A model generated the notes under the pieces. It did no database searches, had not been told where the DNA came from, and was given only the letters and a program-made list of their open reading frames with translations. 64,000 nucleotides of DNA from Paenibacillus plantarum (GTDB taxonomy: Bacteria > Bacillota > Bacilli > Paenibacillales > NBRC-103111): assembly GCF_013141695.1 (NCBI RefSeq), contig NZ_WHNY01000060.1, positions 310,001 through 374,000 of the forward strand. Direction: 5' to 3'. Below are positions 34,255 through 43,690 of the stretch, piece by piece. Each line of letters opens with the position of its first letter. The first letter of the stretch is position 1. Position numbers and translations under genes: made by a program.

Positions 34255-35733
34255 ATGAAGAAAATTTATATTCATATAGGGATGCCTAAAACCGGTAGCA
34301 GTGCTATTCAAGCATTTCTAGCATTAAATTATGAAAATCTATTGAAGAGGCATGTACACTTCCCTAACCCACCATCCTTTTCACAGGCATTTCAAACAAG
34401 TAGTGGCAATGCAGATGTATTGTATGAATTGTTTATAAATAATGAACTTATTGAAATAGAAAGATTTATTGAATCCTTGGGACATGAAGATAAAGTGATT
34501 TTATCGTCTGAAAGATTATTTGAAGTATTACAATTGTATCCAACTCGTTTTTTTTCAGTTCTTAACAGGTATAATTTTAAAATAATTTGTTATGTTAGAA
34601 GACATGATAACTTAATTTCAAGTTATTATAATCAAAGAGTAAAAAATCATGACGAAGTTAATCGTTCAACTGTACTAGAGTATGTCAAATTAAATAGTCA
34701 TTTCTATGAGGTCTTATCCGAAAGTTTAAAATATACTTCCTCTGAGAGATTTATTATTCGTCCATATGAGAAGCAACAATTCTGTGGCGGGAATATTTAT
34801 TCTGATTTTTTGAATTGTATAGATATAGAAGTAGAGGGAGATTTTATTTTTCCAGAAAAAATTGTGAATCCTTCTTTGGGATGGGACGCTCTTGAGTTTA
34901 GAAGACACCTTAATATGTTAAGAATCGATCACGATAATATAACCAATAAACTTGCAATCAATGCTTTATTAGCTAAATATACGGTAGAGCATAACATGGG
35001 AAGGCCTTTTCAAGAGAATAGTATATTTTCACCAACAGAAAGATATGAAATCATTAACTCTTTTAGTGAAAAATATGAGTGTATTGCAAGAACTTTTTTG
35101 GGTCGTGAGAATGGAAAATTGTTTTATGATGATATTCCTGATATAGATAGTCCATGGCAGCAAAATGAAGAATTATCATTCGAAAAATCTTTTGAAATAT
35201 GTAAATATCTTTTGAATCATAAGGATAAAATTAATGTGGAAGAAGAGTTAATGCATATAATGCTGAGAGGCACAGTTGATAGAGTCTTAAGTGATGAAGA
35301 TCATTTAAGTCATCTTGATTTTGAAAATATGGCATTTATTTATACATTAATCACTAAACCTACGGCATTGTCCAAGGATATATCAATCCTACAAAGAAAG
35401 TTAGATTTCTGGTATATAGAAGCTAGTGGTTTAGATCCACATTTTACATTGCCAAATTTTAATGCAAAGAGCAATGATGGTGAAATATCAGTAAAGATAG
35501 GCATAACTTCATCAGTAAGTGCTGTAATTGAGTTGTTCTATATATCTGACAATGTGACTTTTGACAGTAAGCATTGTATTAGCAGGAATTTGAAGAAGGG
35601 TTATAATGAAGTAATAATAAATATAAATGAGAGATCTGCCATAAAATCACTTAGACTAGACCCTGGAAATGTTGAGGGGGTATATTTGTTGCATCAGTTC
35701 GAAGTGAAAGTGAAAAAGTTGAAAGAGATGTGA
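34255..35733 (+). CDS. Sulfotransferase-like protein with C-terminal beta domain
   Basis: A 492-residue protein. The N-terminal IHIGMPKTGSSAIQ, with PKTGSS at residues 11-16, matches the 5'-phosphosulfate binding loop of PAPS sulfotransferases. CYVRRHDNLISSYYNQ (about 112-127) matches the 3'-phosphate binding region (Arg...Ser). From about residue 395 a beta-rich domain follows, containing SLRLDPGNVEGVYLL. ATG 34255 follows AAAGGAGG. The frame stops at TGA 35731 but stays open afterwards and continues into a coiled-coil tail, so the gene may be truncated. It probably sulfates the exported glycan with PAPS from CysC; acceptor unknown. Confidence 0.8.
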   Translation: MKKIYIHIGMPKTGSSAIQAFLALNYENLLKRHVHFPNPPSFSQAFQTSSGNADVLYELFINNELIEIERFIESLGHEDKVILSSERLFEVLQLYPTRFFSVLNRYNFKIICYVRRHDNLISSYYNQRVKNHDEVNRSTVLEYVKLNSHFYEVLSESLKYTSSERFIIRPYEKQQFCGGNIYSDFLNCIDIEVEGDFIFPEKIVNPSLGWDALEFRRHLNMLRIDHDNITNKLAINALLAKYTVEHNMGRPFQENSIFSPTERYEIINSFSEKYECIARTFLGRENGKLFYDDIPDIDSPWQQNEELSFEKSFEICKYLLNHKDKINVEEELMHIMLRGTVDRVLSDEDHLSHLDFENMAFIYTLITKPTALSKDISILQRKLDFWYIEASGLDPHFTLPNFNAKSNDGEISVKIGITSSVSAVIELFYISDNVTFDSKHCISRNLKKGYNEVIININERSAIKSLRLDPGNVEGVYLLHQFEVKVKKLKEM

Positions 35734-36102
35734 GTTACAGAAATAATAAAAGAACATCTTAATAATTGTAATAATAACGAAGATAAACCAATAGTTGACG
35801 AAATTTTCGATCCGTTTAAGGAGATTAAAGATATTTTAACAACAATGTCTAATCAAATCAGTCAACTTAATATTGAAAATAAAGAGTTAAGTTTTCTAAT
35901 TCCCTCAAATCTAGAAAAAGTAGAAAATATCAAAAAAATGGAAAATGAAATTCGGGATATGGAGATTACACATAATAATCAATTGAATGAAAAGGATCGA
36001 ATCATTGCTCAAAAAAAAGATTTACTAGAATCAATTATAGATTCAAAAGGTTGGAGGATCCTCGAAAGATTGCGAAGAATCCGAAAATTTATATATAGAT
36101 AG
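35734..36102 (+). pseudogene. Severed coiled-coil C-terminus in frame with the sulfotransferase-like gene
   Basis: After TGA 35731-35733 the same frame continues open for 122 codons to a stop at 36100-36102. The first ATG is at 35845, but no ribosome site lies within usable distance (AAGGAG at 35818 is over 20 bases away), and the 37 codons before it contain no start codon. The encoded peptide is acidic, then a helical coiled coil, then ends SKGWRILERLRRIRKFIYR. That tail resembles the end of the neighbouring methyltransferase (SWRLTAPLRRVKRLIF). This suggests the original product was about 615 residues. It could instead be a small independent gene from 35845. Confidence 0.6.
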
Positions 36103-36168
36103 TGTGACAAGTAATTCTTTTATTCTTTTGGATTACAAAGAAATTAAAAATTTGGCTGGAGTTGTTCT

Positions 36169-37683
36169 ATGTTAAAATATGATCAAGAAATCGATATGTC
36201 AGTCGAAACTTCAGCTACACTAATACTGAGTCATATAACACCTGGATCTAAGGTACTTGAATTCGGTCCTTCCACTGGCTATATGACTAGATATATGAAA
36301 GAACGATTAAATTGCACAATTTATTGTGTTGAAGTTGACGTCGAAGCTGCAGAAATATCAGGTAAATATTGCGATAAAATGATAATTGCAGATCTGGATG
36401 ATCTGAGATGGGGAAGCGAGCTTGAAGGTGAGTTTTTTGATCATATCGTTTTTGCAGATGTACTTGAACATTTGAGGGATCCTAGTAAAGTACTTAAGCA
36501 AGCGGTTTCTCTTATGATGAAAAATGGAACTATATTGACCTCTATCCCAAATATAGCGCATAATGCCATAATTATGGAATTATTACAAGGGAATTTTGAT
36601 TATCGTTCATTGGGGTTATTAGATGATACACATATTCGTTTCTTTACTAAGAAAAGTATATTAAAGTTACTTGATGAATCAGCTCTAATGCCGATTATTT
36701 GGAAAGCTACAATTTTCCTCCCAGAACATACTGAATTTGAGCAAAAATATAGTTCTTTTCCATTAGAAGTTCAAAATGTACTGAAGAATCATGAAGATGG
36801 TCATGTTTATCAGTATGTCACTGTATCCAAAAAAGTGGAGGATGTTTTAGGTGATAAAAGAATTGATGAAGATCTAGTTATAAAAAACAAACCTAATCTT
36901 GGCGTAATGCAAGTTTTTTGGGAAAGTGATGGCGAGTTTAATGAGTTGAATTCTATTCTTGTTCCATTAGAATACACAGAAGAATTTTATAAATACGAAA
37001 TTTCATTACCTGAACAAGTGAAAAAAGGACGTCTACGAATTGACCCTATAACCAGACCAGCTTATGTAGAAATCGATAGTATTGAAATATATGATCAGAA
37101 CAATGCAATAAAGGTAGCGTCATATAGCGAGAATAATCGGTTTGAGGGTTTACTTGCAGGTAAAGATATAGTGCAAATAGATTCGACTTCGGCTTATAAA
37201 ATTATTAGTATCGATAATGATCCCCAACTGTATCTAGAAGGAATAACTGAAATAACAATAGAAAGCTCACTAAAGTTACAAATAACAATGCGTTTTTTCG
37301 AAAACATAGCGGAGAAATTATCCCAAGAAATCAATAAGACGAATCAAGAATTAATGGATAAAAATGAATTATTAGTTCGATCACATGAGCAACTTGATCA
37401 ACAATCAGAACAATTGATTTTACAAGAAAGACAAATAATTGAAAATCAACAGGATTTGCTTCAAATAAATAATGAATTATTGGACCAAAAAAAGATGTTA
37501 GTTATTCAGATCGAGGAAACTGCTGGCTTAAATCAGCAAATTTCTGATATAAATAGGGAAATATTAGAGCTTAATAAAGATTTATTAAAAGCTAAAGCTG
37601 AAATAGATGCTTTTGAGTCATCATTATCGTGGAGGCTAACAGCTCCCCTTCGTCGTGTGAAAAGATTGATATTCAAAGGATAA
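36169..37683 (+). CDS. SAM-dependent methyltransferase with beta domain and coiled-coil tail
   Basis: A 504-residue protein. Residues 1-200 are a class I methyltransferase: motif I VLEFGPSTG at 29-37, and FADVLEHLRDP. Residues of about 245-380 form a beta-rich domain with RLRIDPITRPAYVEIDS. Residues 385-485 are a long Gln/Glu/Leu coiled coil, and the last residues are SWRLTAPLRRVKRLIFKG. This domain order is common among large glycan-modifying proteins in surface polysaccharide loci. The substrate is probably a glycan sugar or chain end; this is inference. Confidence 0.85.
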   Translation: MLKYDQEIDMSVETSATLILSHITPGSKVLEFGPSTGYMTRYMKERLNCTIYCVEVDVEAAEISGKYCDKMIIADLDDLRWGSELEGEFFDHIVFADVLEHLRDPSKVLKQAVSLMMKNGTILTSIPNIAHNAIIMELLQGNFDYRSLGLLDDTHIRFFTKKSILKLLDESALMPIIWKATIFLPEHTEFEQKYSSFPLEVQNVLKNHEDGHVYQYVTVSKKVEDVLGDKRIDEDLVIKNKPNLGVMQVFWESDGEFNELNSILVPLEYTEEFYKYEISLPEQVKKGRLRIDPITRPAYVEIDSIEIYDQNNAIKVASYSENNRFEGLLAGKDIVQIDSTSAYKIISIDNDPQLYLEGITEITIESSLKLQITMRFFENIAEKLSQEINKTNQELMDKNELLVRSHEQLDQQSEQLILQERQIIENQQDLLQINNELLDQKKMLVIQIEETAGLNQQISDINREILELNKDLLKAKAEIDAFESSLSWRLTAPLRRVKRLIFKG

Positions 37684-37715
37684 TTAGTTTATATATTGTT
37701 AAATATATCAAGAGG

Positions 37716-40295
37716 GTGAGCATAATTAAAACTGCAGTATTTACAATCGTATCGAAAAACTATCTGTCCTTTGCAAGAACATTACTTAGTTCTGCTAAAA
37801 ATCATCATCCTGAATGGGAGCAATACTTACTGTTGGTCGATGAAATCGAAGGACAATTTAATCCTGAATTAGAAGCTTTTAATGTAGTTACAATGTCTGA
37901 GATAAACTTACCGGATTTGAATAAATTTATTTTCCGTTACAACATTCTTGAACTCAACACTGCTGTAAAGCCTTGGATGTTTAGTTGGTTATTTAATGAT
38001 AAAGGTTTTGACCATGTTATTTATATTGATCCAGATATTTATTTATATGATCGGTTAACCGAAGTGGAAAATGCATTAAATAAAGGGCAGTTATTAGTGC
38101 TTACTCCACATCTCACTGGATTTCTTGATGATAATAAACGACCAACAGAGACGCAAATTTTACAAGCCGGTACGTACAATTTAGGTTTTCTTGCAGTTTC
38201 TCGCCATCAAGATACTAACCGTTTTCTAGAATGGTGGCAAAGTAAATTAGAATTTGATTGTGTAGTGGATATACCTAATGGCCTATTCGTTGATCAAAAG
38301 TGGATGGACTTGATTCCAGGCTTTTTTGAGGATGTTATGATACTTCATCATCCTGGATACAATGTAGCTTATTGGAATTTAAAGCACAGAGTTGTAACTA
38401 AAACAGATAATAATTTTCAAATAAATGGGCAGCGTTTAGTGTTTTTCCACTTTAGCGGAGTTAACCCAAGTGATCCAACTGCGCTGTCAAAGCATCAAGA
38501 TAGGTATACTTTAAAAAATGTTGGAACCGCGGCAATATTAGTTGAAGAATATGCATCTAATGTGATGAAACACGGACATGAACAAACAAAAAAATGGAAC
38601 TATTTTTATAATAAATTTAATGATGATGTAAAAATAAATGATTTTCTTCGGATTGCCTATAGAAATAATGAAAAGATACAAAGAATTTGTGGTAATAACC
38701 CATTCCAAAGTTCCAGTTTTTTTCTGACTACACAGTATAGAGAACAAGATGGTAAAACTAACTTACCTCTTATTACACATATCATGTATACACTTTGGTT
38801 ATCCAGAAACGATTTGAAAAATGTTTTTTCAGATATATTGGGTAAGGATCGTTTATCTTTTTGCCATTGGTTTATAGATAGTGCAGAGAGAGAATATGGC
38901 TTCACAAATGATTATATTGACCCAGTAAAAAACTCGCTAGCTTTTGTAGAAAATGATAATAATCAAATCAAAACGAATAGTGAATCGGAAAACTTAAATA
39001 CTCATCGAGTATCGTTTGCTAGAAAAATATACAGTTTAGCGATTTGGGCTAAGCCACTTTTAATTAAAATAGTTCCGACTTCTAGTAAAGAGAAGTTGAA
39101 AAAATTAAAGGAACAATTACAAAGGAAAGCTTATCCGCCATTTGTAACTAATCTAAATAATACGGATAGGAATCAAACAGCAGAAGTACTTAGTCAAGGT
39201 ATTAATTTGATTGGGTACTCACGGTCACAAACAGGTGTTGGTGAATCATGTAGGTTAGCTGCACAATCTTTAAATGCTGCAAATGTTCCATTCGGAATAA
39301 TAAATTATAATGTGGGGAATCCAGCTAGTAATACAGATAACACATGGGTAAATAAGGAGATTGAATCATCACAATATAATGTGAATGTGTTTCATATCAA
39401 CGCAGATCAAATGCCTGTTGCATATGCGCATTTGGGTTCTGAAGTATTTGAAAATAGATATAATATTGGTTATTGGCATTGGGAGTTGCCTGACTTTCCA
39501 GAAGAATGGAAATCTAGTTTCCAATTCGTTAATGAAATTTGGGTACCATCTCAATTTATTATGGACTGCATTTCAAAAAAATCTCCTGTACCAGTTGTCA
39601 AAATACCACATGGTATCTCGTTAAATGTGCCAATCGGCATTGGCCGAGAGAGTTTCAAACTTCCAGAAAAACAATTTCTTTTTTTGACAATGTATGATGC
39701 ATATAGCTATCAAGAAAGAAAAAATCCGAATGCAGTAATAGATGTGTTTAAGAAAAGTTTTGATCAAAACGATGCAACTGTAGGGCTTGTTATAAAAGTG
39801 AATCACTCTAAGGATCACCCTGAAGAGTTGAAGTTTCTAGAAGAAAAAATAAAGGGGTATAAAAATATCTATATTCTTGCAGAAACAATGAGCAGGGAAA
39901 AAGTTAATGCACTCATTAACTCCACTGATTGTTTTGTATCTTTACATCGCTCTGAAGGTTTTGGATTAGGTCTAGCGGAAGCTATGTATTTAGGAAAACC
40001 TGTGGTAGGAACTAATTGGTCAGCAAATATTGATTTTATGAACGTGAAAAATTCTTGTGTTGTTGATTTCGAGTTAGTTCAACTGGGAAAAGATTATGGT
40101 CCATATAAAGCATATCAAAGCTGGGCTAATCCTGATTTAGATCATGCAGTATATTATATGAGAAGATTGGTCTCAGATCCTGAATATTATCAACAGATCG
40201 CTTCTCTAGGGCAACAAACTATAAAAAATGATTTTTCTCCAGAAGCAGTAGGTAAGCAGGCGGAAGATAGACTGAGGCAACTTGGATTGTTATAA
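37716..40295 (+). CDS. Two-domain glycosyltransferase (GT8-like plus GT4)
   Basis: About 859 residues. The N-terminal domain (TAVFTIVSKNYLSFARTLL, then HVIYIDPDIYLYD with a DxD motif) is a GT-A fold nucleotide-sugar transferase. From about residue 480 a GT-B/GT4 domain follows (GYSRSQTGVGESCRLAA, then LHRSEGFGLGLAEAMYLGKP with the E-x7-E motif). The frame is open from 37629, but its start overlaps the previous gene, so I place the start near GTG 37716, where conserved sequence begins; the ribosome site AAGAGGGTGAG overlaps it, so the exact start is unsure. It probably adds two sugars to the repeat. Confidence 0.85.
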   Translation: MSIIKTAVFTIVSKNYLSFARTLLSSAKNHHPEWEQYLLLVDEIEGQFNPELEAFNVVTMSEINLPDLNKFIFRYNILELNTAVKPWMFSWLFNDKGFDHVIYIDPDIYLYDRLTEVENALNKGQLLVLTPHLTGFLDDNKRPTETQILQAGTYNLGFLAVSRHQDTNRFLEWWQSKLEFDCVVDIPNGLFVDQKWMDLIPGFFEDVMILHHPGYNVAYWNLKHRVVTKTDNNFQINGQRLVFFHFSGVNPSDPTALSKHQDRYTLKNVGTAAILVEEYASNVMKHGHEQTKKWNYFYNKFNDDVKINDFLRIAYRNNEKIQRICGNNPFQSSSFFLTTQYREQDGKTNLPLITHIMYTLWLSRNDLKNVFSDILGKDRLSFCHWFIDSAEREYGFTNDYIDPVKNSLAFVENDNNQIKTNSESENLNTHRVSFARKIYSLAIWAKPLLIKIVPTSSKEKLKKLKEQLQRKAYPPFVTNLNNTDRNQTAEVLSQGINLIGYSRSQTGVGESCRLAAQSLNAANVPFGIINYNVGNPASNTDNTWVNKEIESSQYNVNVFHINADQMPVAYAHLGSEVFENRYNIGYWHWELPDFPEEWKSSFQFVNEIWVPSQFIMDCISKKSPVPVVKIPHGISLNVPIGIGRESFKLPEKQFLFLTMYDAYSYQERKNPNAVIDVFKKSFDQNDATVGLVIKVNHSKDHPEELKFLEEKIKGYKNIYILAETMSREKVNALINSTDCFVSLHRSEGFGLGLAEAMYLGKPVVGTNWSANIDFMNVKNSCVVDFELVQLGKDYGPYKAYQSWANPDLDHAVYYMRRLVSDPEYYQQIASLGQQTIKNDFSPEAVGKQAEDRLRQLGLL

Positions 40296-40322
40296 TCTCA
40301 TAAAATTAGAGGTGTTTATAAA

Positions 40323-41294
40323 ATGAAAACTGCTTTAATAACAGGAATTACTGGACAAGATGGTGCTTATTTAGCTCAATTATTATTGGAAAAAGGATAT
40401 AAAGTATGTGGTCTTGCACCTAGAAGAAGTACTAATGTTAATTGGAGATTGCAATATTTAGGCATTGAGAATGAAGTCGAACTACTGGATGGTGATATAA
40501 CAGATATATCATCCATTACTAGATCTATCAATAAGGTAAAGCCTACTGAATTTTATAACTTAGCTGCACAAAGCTTTGTTGGAAGTTCATGGGAACAGCC
40601 AATTACCACATCACAAGTTACAGGCATGGGTGTATTGAATGCTTTAGAAGCCATTAGGCAAAATGATACAACTATAAAATTTTATCAAGCCTCTACAAGC
40701 GAAATGTTCGGTTTAATACAGGAAGATAAGCAATCAGAAAGTACGCCATTCTATCCAAGAAGTCCTTATGGTGTAGCCAAGCTTTATGGTCATTGGATGA
40801 CAGTAAATTATAGAGAAAGTTTTAATATGTTTTGTAGTAGTGGGATATTATTCAATCATGAATCTCCTCTAAGAGGAATTGAGTTCGTAACAAGAAAAGT
40901 CACAGATGCTGTGGCTAGAATAAAGCTGGGCAAGCAAAATGAGCTGAGATTAGGCAATATCGATTCGAAAAGAGATTGGGGCTTTGCTGGCGACTATGTA
41001 AAAGCAATGTGGCTTATGCTGCAACAAGATACCCCAGATGATTATGTAGTTGCTACAGGTGAGACTACAACAGTCAGGGACATGTGCAAAATTGCATTTG
41101 AACATGTGGGATTACACTATGAAAACTATGTGGTTATTGATCCAAAGTTTTACAGACCCGCTGAAGTTGATATTCTTCTTGGAGACCCCTCAAAAGCAAA
41201 GAAGAACTTAGGATGGGAAGCTTCAACGAAGCTTGATTCTCTTATCAAAATGATGGTTGAAGCAGATTTGAAAAGGGTAGAAATGGAGCAATAA
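40323..41294 (+). CDS. gmd: GDP-mannose 4,6-dehydratase
   Basis: A 323-residue extended short-chain dehydrogenase. TGITGQDGAYLAQLLL is the NAD(P)-binding motif specific to Gmd, STSEMFG supplies the catalytic Thr/Ser-Glu region, and SPYGVAKLYGHW holds the Tyr-x3-Lys pair. It makes GDP-4-keto-6-deoxy-mannose, which the next gene product reduces. ATG 40323 follows AGAGGTG. Confidence 0.95.
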   Translation: MKTALITGITGQDGAYLAQLLLEKGYKVCGLAPRRSTNVNWRLQYLGIENEVELLDGDITDISSITRSINKVKPTEFYNLAAQSFVGSSWEQPITTSQVTGMGVLNALEAIRQNDTTIKFYQASTSEMFGLIQEDKQSESTPFYPRSPYGVAKLYGHWMTVNYRESFNMFCSSGILFNHESPLRGIEFVTRKVTDAVARIKLGKQNELRLGNIDSKRDWGFAGDYVKAMWLMLQQDTPDDYVVATGETTTVRDMCKIAFEHVGLHYENYVVIDPKFYRPAEVDILLGDPSKAKKNLGWEASTKLDSLIKMMVEADLKRVEMEQ

Positions 41295-41314
41295 ATAGAG
41301 GGGCATGAAGAGTA

Positions 41315-42253
41315 ATGAGAGTATTAGTAACGGGTGCAAATGGATTTGTTGGAAGGCATCTTATTCATGCATTAGTAAAAAGAGAGCACGAAGTATTCGC
41401 TGGAACTCGTAGCAAAGAGGTAATATTTGGCGGGCAAATAATGTCAGGACTCTTAGATATATTAGATGTAGATTCATTATCAAGTATCATATCGAAATTT
41501 AAGCCTGACGTTATTGTACATCTTGCAGCTCAATCAATGGTTAAAGAAGCATGGAAACAACCTGAGTATACGTTAAGAACTAATGTAATAGGTACAATTA
41601 ATTTACTAGAAGCAATTCGAATACTATCACCTGAAACTAAGTTAATTAGTATTGGATCAAGTGAAGAATATGGATTGAGTAGTAAATATGAGAGTATACT
41701 AACGGAAAATGTTCCATGCCTTCCTCAAAATCCATATGCTACGAGTAAACACGCCGCGGGTCAATTAGCAATGCAATTTGCGAATAAAGAGAATTTAAAT
41801 GTAATACATGTGAGACCTTTTAATCATTTTGGGCCAGGTCAAAAAGAAGGCTTTGTCATTAGTGATTTTGCATCACAAATAATAAAGATTGAAAAAAATC
41901 TTTCATCTACTAAGTTAAGGGTAGGAAATCTGGAGGCAAAAAGGGATTTTACTCATGTTGCTGATGTTGTTAGAGCATATATTATGTTGTTAGAGCAAAA
42001 TGTGGCTAACGGATATTATAATGTATGTTCTGGCATCCCCAGAAAAATAGATGATATATTAAAAACGTTAATTTCAATGTCTAGTAAATCAATTGAAATT
42101 GAGCTGGATCCTAATAAATTAGTCCCATCAGAAGTACCATCTTTTGCGGGCTCATACGAGAAAATAAAAGAAGCAGTGGGATGGACACCAAAGATTGACA
42201 TATCTGACGGCATTCATGAGACTTTGGAATGGTGGCGCACAAACAAGGATTAG
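41315..42253 (+). CDS. rmd: NAD-dependent epimerase/dehydratase, probable GDP-6-deoxy-D-mannose reductase
   Basis: A 312-residue SDR. VTGANGFVGRHL is the cofactor site and NPYATSKHAAGQL the Tyr-x3-Lys motif. Directly behind gmd and before manC, it is most likely the reductase that makes GDP-D-rhamnose; the other option is GDP-fucose synthase, but it lacks recognisable WcaG-specific features. D-rhamnose formed by Gmd/Rmd is known in S-layer glycans of related Bacilli (Aneurinibacillus). Confidence 0.82.
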   Translation: MRVLVTGANGFVGRHLIHALVKREHEVFAGTRSKEVIFGGQIMSGLLDILDVDSLSSIISKFKPDVIVHLAAQSMVKEAWKQPEYTLRTNVIGTINLLEAIRILSPETKLISIGSSEEYGLSSKYESILTENVPCLPQNPYATSKHAAGQLAMQFANKENLNVIHVRPFNHFGPGQKEGFVISDFASQIIKIEKNLSSTKLRVGNLEAKRDFTHVADVVRAYIMLLEQNVANGYYNVCSGIPRKIDDILKTLISMSSKSIEIELDPNKLVPSEVPSFAGSYEKIKEAVGWTPKIDISDGIHETLEWWRTNKD

Positions 42254-42266
42254 GGTGAAAACAACT

Positions 42267-43643
42267 ATGAGATTAGTATTACTTTCAGGGGGTTCTGGGA
42301 AAAGACTATGGCCTCTCTCTAATGATTCTCGATCCAAGCAATTTCTTAAATTGCTTGAAAGTGAAACCGCTAAAGAAGAATCAATGATTCAAAGAGTTTG
42401 GAAACAAATAAAAAGGGTTGAATTAGATGATAAAACAATAATTGCAACCAACAAGTCACAGTATGATATGATTCTGAATCAGTTGAACGAAAAAGTAGAG
42501 ATTGTCATAGAACCAGAGAGAAGAGATACCTTTCCTGCCATTGCACTATCTGCTACCTATTTATTTTCTGTTCAAAATGTTGACCTAGATGAAATTGTTT
42601 GTGTACTACCAGTTGACCCCTATGTCGATGATACTTTCTTTTTGAAAATTAAAGAAACACAGGATGTATTAGAGAAGACAAATGCAGATATGGCATTAAT
42701 TGGAGTACATCCAACGTTTCCAGCTGAAAGTTATGGTTATATTGTTCCTGCTCAGAATAATTCGGAAAGTGGATTTGTTAAGGTTAGTCATTTCAAAGAA
42801 AAACCAAAGAAACAAGAAGCAGAAATATTAATTGCAAATTCAGCGCTGTGGAATTGCGGCGTTTTTGCATTTAAATTGAGATATTTAATTAATTTTATGG
42901 AAAGAAACAATCTACCAACAAATTATAAAGAATTATTACATGTTTATAATGAACTTCCAAAGATAAGCTTTGATTACATGGTAGTCGAAAAAACAGAGCG
43001 GATAGTAGCAATTCCTTATTGTGGGTCATGGAAAGATTTGGGCACATGGGACTCATTAACAGGTGAAATGGCAACAAATATTCTTGGCAAAGGATTAATA
43101 AGCGAAGATTCCAAGGATTCACATATTATCAATGAATTAGGTATTCCTATTGCGATAGTAGGATTATCGAGTATTGTAGTTGCAGCAAGTCCCGATGGTA
43201 TATTAATAAGTGACAAAAGCAAAAGTCCTCATATAAAAGATTTAGTTAATAATTTTGAAAATCGACCTATGTACGAAGAACGAAGATGGGGATGGTATAG
43301 AGTACTGGATTATACAAAAGATGATAGTTGCACAGAAATTTTGACTAGAAGAATCTGTGTTAATGAAGGTAAAAATCTTAGCTATCAATTTCATTCAAAA
43401 CGATCTGAAATCTGGAATATTATTAGCGGAACTGGTGAAGTGGTGATTAATGGAAGACTTTCAAAAATTAATTCTGGTGACATTATTAAAATAGAAAGTG
43501 AAACGAATCATGCCCTCAAAGCAATCACAGAATTAGAGTTTATTGAAATTCAAAGAGGTACTCAATTAATTGAGGAAGATGTTATGCGCATATGCAATGA
43601 TTGGGATGAAATTCTGTCAAAACATTTAAATAATCCATTCTAA
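42267..43643 (+). CDS. manC: Mannose-1-phosphate guanylyltransferase with C-terminal cupin
   Basis: About 458 residues. The N-terminal LLSGGSGKRLWPLS is the nucleotidyltransferase signature, and EKPKKQEAE matches the family FVEKP-type motif. The C-terminal 110 residues, with SYQFHSKRSEIWNIISGTGE, are a type II mannose-6-phosphate isomerase cupin. It makes GDP-mannose, the precursor for gmd and rmd. ATG 42267 follows AGGGTGAAAA; a longer frame upstream overlaps rmd and is not protein-like. Confidence 0.93.
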   Translation: MRLVLLSGGSGKRLWPLSNDSRSKQFLKLLESETAKEESMIQRVWKQIKRVELDDKTIIATNKSQYDMILNQLNEKVEIVIEPERRDTFPAIALSATYLFSVQNVDLDEIVCVLPVDPYVDDTFFLKIKETQDVLEKTNADMALIGVHPTFPAESYGYIVPAQNNSESGFVKVSHFKEKPKKQEAEILIANSALWNCGVFAFKLRYLINFMERNNLPTNYKELLHVYNELPKISFDYMVVEKTERIVAIPYCGSWKDLGTWDSLTGEMATNILGKGLISEDSKDSHIINELGIPIAIVGLSSIVVAASPDGILISDKSKSPHIKDLVNNFENRPMYEERRWGWYRVLDYTKDDSCTEILTRRICVNEGKNLSYQFHSKRSEIWNIISGTGEVVINGRLSKINSGDIIKIESETNHALKAITELEFIEIQRGTQLIEEDVMRICNDWDEILSKHLNNPF

Positions 43644-43690
43644 TGGAATTTTTTGCATGGGTTATATATTATTTAAGTTAGGTGAAAGCG

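Noticed and set aside
35731..35733. TGA as a selenocysteine codon
   Set aside because: The following bases are AT-rich and show no clear bacterial SECIS hairpin, and the residue would lie in a linker rather than a redox site.
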